The notes under the pieces are model-generated. The model saw only the letters and a program-made list of their open reading frames with translations. It was not told the origin of the DNA and searched no databases. Position numbers and translations under genes: made by a program. From contig CABUXL010000044.1 in NCBI GenBank assembly GCA_902495525.1, positions 1-13,528 of the forward strand: 13,528 nt of DNA, in the 5' to 3' direction. The stretch is from an uncultured Collinsella sp. GTDB taxonomy: Bacteria > Actinomycetota > Coriobacteriia > Coriobacteriales > Coriobacteriaceae. Within the stretch, counting starts at the first letter, position 1; each line of letters opens with the position of its first letter. Shown here piece by piece: positions 5,593 to 13,011 of this stretch.

Positions 5593-6204
5593 ATGAACCA
5601 CGCCAAACGCGTTATCCCGATGTCCGATTCGTCGGTCAGCATTAAGCCTGAGGATATTCAGCCCACTGTGCTGCCCGATGCATTTATTCAGTCCGATATC
5701 GTGCGCAAACTCAATACGTTGAGTCTGCCGCGCTATGACCAGTTGCCCAATGTGACACTCTACCGCGACCAGGTTATTGAGTATGTTGCGCTTTGGATGG
5801 AGCCGCTGTCCATTTGCGTTGAGCAGCCTATCATTACGCCATCGATGATCAATAACTACGTAAAGGTCGGCCTAGTGCCTGCTCCGGTCAAAAAGCAATA
5901 TGGCCGCGAGCAGATTGCCCGCCTGATCGCTATCTGCATCTTTAAGCAGGTGCTACCTATTGCTGCGGTGCAGGCACTCTTTAACATTCAGCGTTTGAGC
6001 TACGATGCCCCGACGGCCTTTGATTATGTGGTCGATCAGCTCGAGGCATCGATTCGTGCGGCGTTTTCCGTCGAGCAGACTCCCGTGCCCGATACGGCGC
6101 ATCAGGTAACGCGTGAGTCGCTGCTTGTGCGTAGCGCGGTATCGTCCTTCGTTTCGAAGGCTTACTTGATGAGCTATCTCAAGTTCAACGGGTTTAATAG
6201 CTAG
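5593..6204 (+). CDS. DUF1836-family MerR-like regulator
   Basis: This 203-residue protein has a clear DUF1836 domain (about 45-135). It holds the family signatures LPRYDQLPNVTLYRDQVIEY, then ITPSMINNYVKVGLVP, then KKQYGREQIARLIAICIFKQVLPI. The second and third resemble a MerR-type winged helix-turn-helix, so DNA binding is likely. The C-terminal part (about 140-203) is not recognised and may bind a ligand or form dimers. GGAGG lies six bases before the ATG at 5593. The gene is convergent with degV across a shared terminator, and near-identical palindromes precede both genes. I infer that it regulates itself and degV, perhaps in response to fatty acids; this is not established for the family. 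Confidence 0.85.
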   Translation: MNHAKRVIPMSDSSVSIKPEDIQPTVLPDAFIQSDIVRKLNTLSLPRYDQLPNVTLYRDQVIEYVALWMEPLSICVEQPIITPSMINNYVKVGLVPAPVKKQYGREQIARLIAICIFKQVLPIAAVQALFNIQRLSYDAPTAFDYVVDQLEASIRAAFSVEQTPVPDTAHQVTRESLLVRSAVSSFVSKAYLMSYLKFNGFNS

Positions 6205-6216
6205 CCGACGTATAAA

Positions 6217-6265
6217 ACGGGCGGGACAAAGAGCCATCTGTCGCTTTGTCCCGCCCGTATTTTTG
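6217..6265. terminator. Bidirectional terminator between the DUF1836 gene and degV
   Basis: A perfect 15-bp stem, ACGGGCGGGACAAAG (6217-6231) and CTTTGTCCCGCCCGT (6244-6258), has a 12-base loop. ATTTTT follows on the plus strand and TTTTATA on the minus strand, so it can end both convergent genes. Confidence 0.88.
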
Positions 6266-6277
6266 CTTGGTTGGACT

Positions 6278-7144
6278 TTATTTGCCCGAAGCTACGCCCA
6301 TGCCGTAGCCGATGATGAGGCCGTGCATCTCGGCGTAATAGGAATCCAGGCCGTTGCAGGGCATGATGATGGTCTTGGAGCCGGGCCAATGCTCGACTAT
6401 GCGGTCAGTGAGCGCCTGGGCTCCAGCTTCGTTCTCAACGTGATCTATGACGACCTCACCGCCCGTAAAGCCCTCGGCTTCCATAGTGTCGATGATCTTG
6501 TTGAGCATCTTCTTTTCGCCACGCGTGTGCCCGACGAGTTCGATTTTACCGGCCTCACTCGCTGTGCCCAAAATACGGATATTGAGCTTGTTGGCAATGA
6601 CGCCGGCTGCCTTAGGGATACGTCCGGCTTTGGCGAGGTTTTCGTAATTGCACAAACTGAAGAGGATTTTGCTGTTCTGTTCAAGGCTATCGAAGTATGC
6701 GCAAGCATCCTCGAATGAGACATTCGGATTGCTTGCAAGATAGCGGTCGAACAGCAAGAAAATGAGGTCCATTTTGCCGCCAGCTGCGCGTGAATTGACT
6801 AGATGAATCTGTCGGTCGGGCTCCTCGGCAAGAACCATATCGCGAGCCGTGGCTGCCGCGTTGTAGCTGCCCGACACGCCCTCAGAGATCGGCATGCAGA
6901 TGGTCTTGTCTGCCAATTTGAAGAGCTCGGCCCACTCCCCTACGCTGGGACAAGCGCTCGAAGAAGCGTTCGTCTCCGCCTGAACAGCGCAGTTGAGCTC
7001 ATGAACATCGAGCGAAAGGTCATCGACGAATTCATGCTCCCCCACTCGAATTTTGAGGGGCGCAAATGCAAAGGTGGTATGGGGCGCGGTCGGTTGCCAA
7101 TCGCGGAGGTTGCAGCTTGAATCGGAGATAAGTGCCCAGCTCAT
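6278..7144 (-). CDS. DegV-family fatty-acid-binding protein (FakB-like)
   Basis: DegV proteins bind a fatty acid and, in the FakAB system, present it to the kinase FakA to make acyl phosphate for phospholipid synthesis. The 288-residue length is typical. Family features include ALISDSSCNL at the N-terminus, the ACPSVGEWAELF region, ISEGVSGSYNAA (the ligand-contacting loop), SRAAGGKMDLI, and AKAGRIPKAAG followed by the small C-terminal domain. AAAGGA precedes the ATG by eight bases. A TATAAT -10 lies at 7174-7179 and the palindrome site B sits upstream. No fakA-like gene is in the window. Fatty-acid preference cannot be read from sequence. Confidence 0.9.
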   Translation of the reverse strand: MSWALISDSSCNLRDWQPTAPHTTFAFAPLKIRVGEHEFVDDLSLDVHELNCAVQAETNASSSACPSVGEWAELFKLADKTICMPISEGVSGSYNAAATARDMVLAEEPDRQIHLVNSRAAGGKMDLIFLLFDRYLASNPNVSFEDACAYFDSLEQNSKILFSLCNYENLAKAGRIPKAAGVIANKLNIRILGTASEAGKIELVGHTRGEKKMLNKIIDTMEAEGFTGGEVVIDHVENEAGAQALTDRIVEHWPGSKTIIMPCNGLDSYYAEMHGLIIGYGMGVASGK

Positions 7145-7173
7145 AGAGGGTCCTTTCTAATCGTTCCCATTCA

Positions 7174-7179
7174 ATTATA
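7174..7179 (-). promoter_or_regulatory. degV promoter -10 element
   Basis: A perfect TATAAT on the minus strand, 29 bases before the degV start. The hexamer 17 bases upstream (GCCCAA) is a poor -35, so the promoter may depend on an activator, possibly at site B (7202-7232), whose near edge falls at about -35. Confidence 0.6.
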
Positions 7180-7201
7180 GCCATCTTGCAGACCGATTGG
7201 G

Positions 7202-7232
7202 CCGCTATCTAGTATTCAAAACTAGATAGCGG
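7202..7232. promoter_or_regulatory. Spaced palindrome upstream of degV (site B)
   Basis: Perfect 12-base arms CCGCTATCTAGT (7202-7213) and ACTAGATAGCGG (7221-7232) flank the spacer ATTCAAA. The inner arms and spacer match site A at 5529-5557 closely, including the asymmetric spacer. It lies between the nlpC terminator and the degV -10 with no U-tract, so it is an operator candidate rather than a terminator. Confidence 0.75.
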
Positions 7233-7240
7233 ACTGCACT

Positions 7241-7285
7241 AAAGGCAAAAGAATGGACCCCATGACTCAAAGCCACGAGGTCCAT
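7241..7285 (-). terminator. Terminator after the NlpC/P60 gene
   Basis: On the minus strand ATGGACCTCGTG (7285-7274) pairs with CATGGGGTCCAT (7264-7253): 12 pairs including two G-U, a 9-base loop, then TCTTTTGCCTTT. The wobbles pair only in minus-strand RNA. It should end the block running from pgsA. Confidence 0.75.
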
Positions 7286-7308
7286 ATCCGTTTGCTTTAT
7301 CTGAATAC

Positions 7309-8436
7309 TTAGTAGCGCACGAAAATGTAGTTGTTGTTCATGCCGGCGGCAACGGAGCTGATGATAACACCCGTGTTGTAGTCAGAAGCATGAATCATCT
7401 GACCACCACCGATGTAAATGCCGGTGTGGTACGAGTTGACTACAACGTCACCGGGCTGCGGATCGGACACACGCGTCCAGCCCATAAAGGTGCCCGTGGT
7501 GCCCAGGCGGCAATAGCGACCAGTAAGGCAATAGCTTACAAAACCAGAGCAGTCGAAGCTGTTCGGGCCAATTCCGCCCCAGGAATAGGCGCAACCAAGC
7601 TTGCTGTATGCACGCGAGACAACAGAACCGCCGTCGACGGACTGGCTCGGAGCAGAAGGCGTCGGAGCCGGAGCAGGCGTGGAGGGCTGCGGCGTCGGAG
7701 CAGGTGCCGGCGTAGGAGCCGGAGTGTTGCCGCCCTGGTTGTTGTTATTGCTGGTCTGGCCACCGTTGTTGGTGTTCTCGGTCGTACCGGCAGTCTCGTT
7801 GCTCACCGTGGCCTTCTCGCCGGTGCTGGCGTTGATGCCGGCCTGCAGCGCGGCGTTGGCCTCGGCCTCGGCGGCAAGCTCGGCCTGCAGCTGCGAATCC
7901 AGGGAGTTTACGACGTTCTGGGCTTCAGCCTGCTGGGCGTTAAGCTCGTCGACCTTTTTCTGCGTAGCGGCGACGTTCTTTTCCTGCTCGACCTGCTTAT
8001 CGGTGAGCTGCTGCTTAAGCTCCTTGACCTCTTGAATGGTCTGAGCCTGCTTATCGGAAACTTTGCCGTAGTAGAACAGACGGTTGAGCATATCGCTCAG
8101 GTCGTCAACGCCCGTTAGAACCTGAAGCAGGCTCAGACCGCCGGTCTTGTACTCGCCGGCGACATAGGTCGAGAGCTTGGCCTGACCGTCAGCAATCTCC
8201 TGCTGCTTTTGCGTGATCTCGCCAGCAGTCTGATCGAGCGCCTGCGTCTGCGTGGCGAGCTCATCGTAAATCTGCTGGGTTTGGGTACCGATCTGCTCGA
8301 GCTTCGTACGAGCAGCGGCAAGGTCGGATGCGGTATCGGCGTAGGCAGGAGCCGCGAGGCCCAAGCCCAAAACACAAGCGAGGGTTGCCGTAGCAGCGCA
8401 GCGTGCCATGTTTTTGTGCGTGTTTGCTGTGCGCAT
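7309..8436 (-). CDS. Secreted NlpC/P60 peptidoglycan hydrolase with coiled-coil N-domain
   Basis: This is a 375-residue exported endopeptidase of the RipA/CwlO type, which cuts peptide stems in peptidoglycan. A signal peptide (1-33, basic start, hydrophobic core, AYA before the likely cut) leads to a long Gln/Glu-rich coiled coil (about 35-200). A linker follows that is Asn/Thr/Gly-rich (210-237) and then PAPTP-repetitive (238-262). A C-terminal NlpC/P60 domain (about 268-375) has catalytic C296 in FDCSGF, H337 in YHTGIYIG and H349 in MIHASD. From family knowledge, the coiled coil may hold the enzyme inactive until a division or elongation partner such as FtsEX engages it. GGAAAGGAAG precedes the ATG. 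It lies 32 bases after apt and ends the minus-strand block. Confidence 0.93.
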   Translation of the reverse strand: MRTANTHKNMARCAATATLACVLGLGLAAPAYADTASDLAAARTKLEQIGTQTQQIYDELATQTQALDQTAGEITQKQQEIADGQAKLSTYVAGEYKTGGLSLLQVLTGVDDLSDMLNRLFYYGKVSDKQAQTIQEVKELKQQLTDKQVEQEKNVAATQKKVDELNAQQAEAQNVVNSLDSQLQAELAAEAEANAALQAGINASTGEKATVSNETAGTTENTNNGGQTSNNNNQGGNTPAPTPAPAPTPQPSTPAPAPTPSAPSQSVDGGSVVSRAYSKLGCAYSWGGIGPNSFDCSGFVSYCLTGRYCRLGTTGTFMGWTRVSDPQPGDVVVNSYHTGIYIGGGQMIHASDYNTGVIISSVAAGMNNNYIFVRY

Positions 8437-8468
8437 GTAGCTTCCTTTCCAGTAACTAAGGGTAACGG

Positions 8469-8999
8469 CTAGTCCACCGTCACCAGGCTAAAGAGCTCTA
8501 CATCGTCATCAGACGGCGTGAGCTTCTCGCGCGGGTTAAGAAACGCAAGCTCAAGGATACACCCGTAGCCCACAAGCTTTGCGCCCATATCTCGCACCAG
8601 TTTACCTGTTGCCTCGACGGTTCCGCCCGTCGCGACCAAGTCGTCCAGAATCAACACGGTATCTTTAGAGCTGATAGCGTCGGCATGGATCTCAATTGAA
8701 TCGGTGCCGTACTCGAGCTCGTAGCTCTGGCTCACGGTCTCGCGCGGCAGCTTGCCCGGTTTACGTGCGGGAACAAAGCCGGCGCCAAGGGCTACAGCCA
8801 CCGGTACGCCAACCATAAAGCCGCGAGCCTCGGGACCCACGACCTTGGTGATTCCCATGCCGGCAAAGTGCTCGGCGAGGGCATCGGTCATGGCTTTGAG
8901 CGCCTCGGGATTGCCAAAGAGCGGCGTGATGTCTTTAAAGATGACTCCGGGCTCGGGATAGTCGGGGATGTCGACGATTTGAGATTCGAAGTCGTACAT
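8469..8999 (-). CDS. apt: Adenine phosphoribosyltransferase
   Basis: Converts adenine and PRPP to AMP and pyrophosphate for purine salvage in the cytoplasm. The 176-residue length is typical. It opens with the family IPDYPEPGVIFKDITPL, has the GPEARGF loop (55-61), and the PRPP-binding signature VLILDDLVATGGT (115-127). The start at 8999 is chosen because AAAGG lies eight bases before it, within the would-be extension from 9014. It is 40 bases after the merR-type gene and 32 before the nlpC gene, with no terminator seen in either gap, so it is probably cotranscribed with both. Confidence 0.95.
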   Translation of the reverse strand: MYDFESQIVDIPDYPEPGVIFKDITPLFGNPEALKAMTDALAEHFAGMGITKVVGPEARGFMVGVPVAVALGAGFVPARKPGKLPRETVSQSYELEYGTDSIEIHADAISSKDTVLILDDLVATGGTVEATGKLVRDMGAKLVGYGCILELAFLNPREKLTPSDDDVELFSLVTVD

Positions 9000-9039
9000 T
9001 GTATGACCTTTCAATGGGTTGCCGGATAAGCGGCAGCTG

Positions 9040-9918
9040 TTATTTGCCCGCGGTGGCGGTGCCGGAGTGTGAAGGGGCGACGACCTTGAGCGGCTTTACG
9101 AGAGAATCCTCGTGCGAAGCCGGCGCGGCTATCTCTTCGTTTTTGGCGTTGGTGGACTCGGAGCGAGTGATTTCCTCATCGAGTGCATCGATGTCAGCGT
9201 CCTCGACCACGGCGTTGAGCGACTCAAAAACGCGGTTCTTGAGCAGCGCGGTGTGCACGCCCTCCGTCAGGTCGTGAAGCTTCTTAAACGCACGCTCGAG
9301 CTTGGCGTCGCGCTCGTCATCGGAGGTGTCCATGCCGAGCATGCTCACGAGCACCTGCTCAAACATCGAGGACTCGCGGTTGGCGGAAGACACGTACTGA
9401 CGCAGGTTGCGCGGCTCGATATGGAAGCGTGACAGCTCGGAGCAGTAGCGGATGATCGGGAAATCGCGACCATCGACGAGCTCACGATTCTGCGGACTCT
9501 TGATGATGCGAATGAGGTCGTTCTCGGCGAGCGAGCGGATAAACGAAATCTCGACGCCCAGCATATCGGGAATGGTCTCGATGGGATGCAGCTTTTGCTT
9601 AGTCTCCTTGGGCTCCGTCTTGAGCGGAACATCGGACAGCAAGCCCACCTCGTAGGCGAGCGTTGACAGGTCCGTGGCGTTTTCCAAGCGCTGCTTAATC
9701 ACGTTGAGCGGCATGTAGCGGGTCTTCTGCAAGTGCAGGATGACCTCCAGGCGATCAACGTCCTCCTTGGAGTACTGACGGTATCCCTTTGGCGTACGAT
9801 GAGGGGTAATGAGCCCCTCATCCTCTAGAAATCTAATTTTTGAGTTCGAAAGATCGGGGTATGCGCCTCGAAGTAGGTTGACGACTTGGCCGATACTCAG
9901 ATAGTTGCGTTCGGCCAT
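9040..9918 (-). CDS. MerR-family regulator, FtsR-like
   Basis: This 292-residue protein has an N-terminal MerR winged helix (about 5-75: LSIGQVVNLL, SKIRFLEDEGLI, GYRQYSKEDVDRL) and a long non-metal-binding C-terminal region with a second helical domain (about 110-175). The last 60 residues are acidic and Ala/Ser-rich, probably disordered. It directly follows an FHA gene of the GarA/OdhI type. In Corynebacterium and Mycobacterium the gene beside odhI/garA encodes such a MerR protein (FtsR, Rv1828), reported to activate ftsZ. The FHA stop lies three bases before this ATG with GGTGAG as ribosome site, so translation is coupled. The division role is inferred from family and order. Confidence 0.85.
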   Translation of the reverse strand: MAERNYLSIGQVVNLLRGAYPDLSNSKIRFLEDEGLITPHRTPKGYRQYSKEDVDRLEVILHLQKTRYMPLNVIKQRLENATDLSTLAYEVGLLSDVPLKTEPKETKQKLHPIETIPDMLGVEISFIRSLAENDLIRIIKSPQNRELVDGRDFPIIRYCSELSRFHIEPRNLRQYVSSANRESSMFEQVLVSMLGMDTSDDERDAKLERAFKKLHDLTEGVHTALLKNRVFESLNAVVEDADIDALDEEITRSESTNAKNEEIAAPASHEDSLVKPLKVVAPSHSGTATAGK

Positions 9919-9921
9919 GCC

Positions 9922-10356
9922 CTACTCACCGGTTTCGATGCGCTCCGGCGTGCTCTCGTGGTAGATGAGCGTAAACGTACCGATCTGAACGGAAGAACCG
10001 TCGTGCAACGGGGCTGCATTGACGATGGCACCGTCGACCCAGGTGCCATTGAGCGAGCCCAGGTCTTCGATGCGAGCGCCGAGGCCCTCGCGAATAATGC
10101 GCGCGTGGCTGCGCGAAACAGTCATGTCGTTGAGGAAGATGCCGTTCGCGGGATCGCGGCCGATGGTGGTCACGTCGTCCTCGAGCTCAAAAGCGGCACC
10201 CGTCTGCGGACCCTTGACGATGGACAGAACGGGGGCGGTGATGCGCACGTTGGCCATGAGGTCGGGAACGGTGACGTCGCTTGAAGGCACGCGGAATACG
10301 CAGGTAGCGTCAGCAGTCTTATCATTCTGAGGCATATTGTTAACCATGTTGTCCAT
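9922..10356 (-). CDS. FHA-domain signalling protein, GarA/OdhI-like
   Basis: A 144-residue cytoplasmic protein with an FHA phosphothreonine-binding domain (about 44-130) bearing GR (66-67), SRSH (81-84) and NGT (103-105). In GarA/OdhI the N-terminal ETTSVFRAD motif is phosphorylated by Ser/Thr kinases and then binds its own FHA domain, switching control of 2-oxoglutarate metabolism. Here the matching stretch is DATCVFR (16-22): the kinase-B-type Thr (T18) is kept but the preceding Thr, the PknG site in mycobacteria, is Ala. The start at 10356 follows AGGGG by five bases; the longer ORF uses an unlikely TTG. A weak TATGAT (10407-10412, minus) upstream might be a separate -10. The merR-type gene is translationally coupled downstream. 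Confidence 0.88.
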   Translation of the reverse strand: MDNMVNNMPQNDKTADATCVFRVPSSDVTVPDLMANVRITAPVLSIVKGPQTGAAFELEDDVTTIGRDPANGIFLNDMTVSRSHARIIREGLGARIEDLGSLNGTWVDGAIVNAAPLHDGSSVQIGTFTLIYHESTPERIETGE

Positions 10357-10422
10357 GACAACCCCTAACTTATCGCGGACGTGCCGCAAATAATGAACCG
10401 TACGTAATCATACCCCAACGAA

Positions 10423-11127
10423 TCAGTCTTCGATTTCAGGGTTCAGAAAGTCGATGTCCTCGTCCTCGGGATGCGCGAGAGCCTGTTTAATGGCCACTCC
10501 GCCCTTAATGGAGTAGATGACAGCCGTGAGCATGGAGAAGATCACGCCGCCGTACACAAAGAAGATGCCGAGTGGCACCGAGCTTCCGTTGAGGCCCGGG
10601 AAGGCCTTAAGGGTTGAAGGTAAAAGATGCAGGCCGTCAATAACGGGGAAACCGAGCAGCATGAGTGAGAAGCCGGTCATGAGCAGCGCGGTGGCAATCT
10701 TTCCGGGAAAGACGACATCGATGGGGCGACGGTGATAATGACGCACGATAAGCGTGCCGATGCCCAGATAGATATCGCGGCTAATAATGAGCACGCAGAC
10801 CCAGATTGGCAGCTCTCCGCGAACCACCAGTCCCAGCACGCCGGTGAACAGCAGCGCGCGGTCGCAAATGGGATCCATGACCTTGCCGAGCCACGAGACC
10901 GTCTTAGTCATGCGGGCAATCTGACCGTCCATCCAGTCGGTGGAGGCGGCAACGGCGTAGATAACGATGGCGATGACGCGGTTGTTATCCGTCACAAACA
11001 GGTACAGAAATACCAGGGTGAGGATCAGGCGCGTAAAGGTAATGAAATTGGAGATCGTAAAGATCTTATTCGACGGGTAATCGGAAGTGCCGATAAGCTC
11101 CTTTTTGATCTTCTTTTTGATGCCCAC
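10423..11127 (-). CDS. pgsA: CDP-alcohol phosphatidyltransferase (PgsA-like)
   Basis: A membrane enzyme that probably joins CDP-diacylglycerol and glycerol 3-phosphate to give phosphatidylglycerol phosphate. The signature D-x2-DG-x2-AR-x8-G-x3-D-x3-D is complete: D64, D67, G68, A71, R72, G81, D85 and D89 in the 234-residue form. About five or six hydrophobic segments follow NKIFTISNFITFTRLI near residue 20, and the acidic tail is HPEDEDIDFLNPEIED. I favour a GTG start at 11127, with GGGGGAG four bases upstream and a promoter just before it. The longer ORF from an ATG at 11253 reads through that promoter and its extra 42 residues look unlike the family. The alcohol substrate (glycerol phosphate or inositol phosphate) is not certain. 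Confidence 0.83.
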   Translation of the reverse strand: MGIKKKIKKELIGTSDYPSNKIFTISNFITFTRLILTLVFLYLFVTDNNRVIAIVIYAVAASTDWMDGQIARMTKTVSWLGKVMDPICDRALLFTGVLGLVVRGELPIWVCVLIISRDIYLGIGTLIVRHYHRRPIDVVFPGKIATALLMTGFSLMLLGFPVIDGLHLLPSTLKAFPGLNGSSVPLGIFFVYGGVIFSMLTAVIYSIKGGVAIKQALAHPEDEDIDFLNPEIED

Positions 11128-11163
11128 AGGACTCCCCCGCTGGTTAACGACAAAACTTTCGAT

Positions 11164-11192
11164 ACTATACCCGTTCCGGCGATGTCTATCCA
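11164..11192 (-). promoter_or_regulatory. Promoter of pgsA and the downstream block
   Basis: On the minus strand TGGATA (11192-11187; 4 of 6 consensus) is 17 bases from TATAGT (11169-11164; 5 of 6). Transcription would start near 11157, about 30 bases before the GTG start of pgsA. Confidence 0.5.
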
Positions 11193-11255
11193 GCGTAAGC
11201 ATAGAGAGTCCAGACATGTGGAGGGCGCCTCTGGGCTGCGATGGATTCTGCATTT

Positions 11256-11312
11256 GTGTACATCAGCCTCCAAAAGCGACATTTTTCGGCATCTTTGGTG
11301 GCTGGTGTACAC
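11256..11312 (+). repeat. Imperfect inverted repeat upstream of pgsA
   Basis: Arms 11256-11274 (GTGTACATCAGCCTCCAAA) and 11294-11312 pair at 17 of 19 positions; one exception is a U-G wobble in plus-strand RNA and the other a T-T mismatch. The loop is 19 bases and GTTTTGATT follows. The outer half-site GTGTACAC (11305-11312) is itself a palindrome. It could be a terminator remnant or an operator; no gene immediately upstream on the plus strand explains a terminator. Confidence 0.5.
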
Positions 11313-11515
11313 GTTTTGATTCGGTGATTACATCGATCGGGAAAGTTGTTGCTTTAAGCAAATGCGTGCGGGTCGAGATTGGCTGGCATCAAAAGAGCCC
11401 ATCGGCCGTTACGGCTTCGTTAGAAACGCGCCCCACCATGAATGGTGAACCCGAAAGGTAAGACGCGCGGGCATGGTGAATCGGGCCGCGCGCCCGGAAG
11501 AGAAAGGATAAACCC

Positions 11516-12240
<725 letters not shown>

Positions 12241-12244
<4 letters not shown>

Positions 12245-13011
12245 CGGGCGAGAAAGGCGGCCTGCTCGCGGGCCTGCGCGCCGAGGCCCTGAAGTCGCGC
12301 CACGCGGCACCGGTTCGCCTGGCCGTGCTCATGGCGCTGCCGATGCCGCTGCTCGGCGCGATGCCCTACCGGGGCGTGCAGATCTTCAGCGCGTGGAACT
12401 ACTGGTACGCGCTCTTCCTGCCCGTGGCTCTCTCGCTCGTGGTGGCGTGCGTCGCGCGGGCGGACGCTCGTACGCGGATGCGGGGGCTTCTGGGCCTGGG
12501 CTTCCCGCTCGGGCGCGCCTGGTGGGCCAAGGCGCTCTGGTGCCTCGCGCTCTGCACGCTCTCGAACCTCGTGGTCTTCGGCATCTACCTCGCGGGATCG
12601 GCGTTCTCCTCGCAGGGCCTCACGGCCGCGGGCACGCTCACGATGCTCCTCTGCGCGCTCGCCAACACGGTGACCGCGGCGTGGATGATCCCCGCAGGGC
12701 TCTTCCTCACGGCGCGGCTCGGCATGCTCGCGGGCATCTTCTGCCCGCTCGCCGCACAGCTCGTGGGTGGGTTCGCCTGGTCGCTGGTGCCGCTGCCGCA
12801 GCTCTTTCCGCCGTCGGCGAGCATGGTCATCCCCACGAGCTTCATCCCCGTGCTGCCGAGCGGCGAGCCGCTCGCGGCGGACATGGCGCTCGGCGGGGCG
12901 CTCGCGGCGGACGGCATGCTCACGCTGGCGGGCCTTGCGGTCTGCGCGCTCGCGTTCGCCGCGCTCACGGCGGCGGGCGCGGCCTGGTTCGCGCGCTCCG
13001 AGGAGAGGTGA
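12241..13011 (+). CDS. Lantibiotic-immunity ABC transporter permease (LanE/MutE type)
   Basis: A 256-residue integral membrane protein with about six hydrophobic segments. The N-terminal LLAGLRAEALKSRH, the first loop with YWYALFLPVALSLV, and the cytoplasmic ARADARTRMRGLLGL-FPLGRAWWAKAL stretch follow the pattern of EpiE/MutE/SpaE permeases, in which a short charged segment precedes the second hydrophobic pair. Its ATG overlaps the ATPase stop by four bases, and its own TGA overlaps the next start, so the three proteins are likely made in stoichiometric amounts. It would form the membrane channel with the LanG-type protein. GC content is very high: by hand count 46 of 60 bases at 12901-12960. 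The family call relies partly on neighbours, because permease sequences diverge strongly. Confidence 0.85.

Larger units (their letters stand above)
11128..11515. other. Intergenic boundary between the pgsA block and the GC-rich ABC transporter genes
   Basis: This 388-base gap between divergent genes holds the pgsA promoter, an imperfect inverted repeat (11256-11312), a 13-bp palindrome TTGCTT-T-AAGCAA (11349-11361), and a small 7-bp hairpin, CGCGCGG (11464-11470) with CCGCGCG (11486-11492), in the lanF-type leader. AAAGGA precedes the first transporter start. No protein-coding gene or tRNA was recognised. Base composition rises sharply from about 11390 onward. Confidence 0.6.

Noticed and set aside
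7390..8118. A 242-residue plus-strand reading frame inside the NlpC/P60 gene
   Set aside because: Its Arg/Gly-rich composition mirrors the PAPTP linker in reverse; the minus-strand protein has a signal peptide and catalytic residues.
10732..11319. A 195-residue plus-strand frame opposite pgsA
   Set aside because: No ribosome site or domain was seen; it is polar and shadows the CDP-alcohol transferase motif region.
11320..11460. A tRNA gene or att site at the GC-content junction
   Set aside because: No cloverleaf or T-loop pattern was found, and no direct repeat could be paired within the window.
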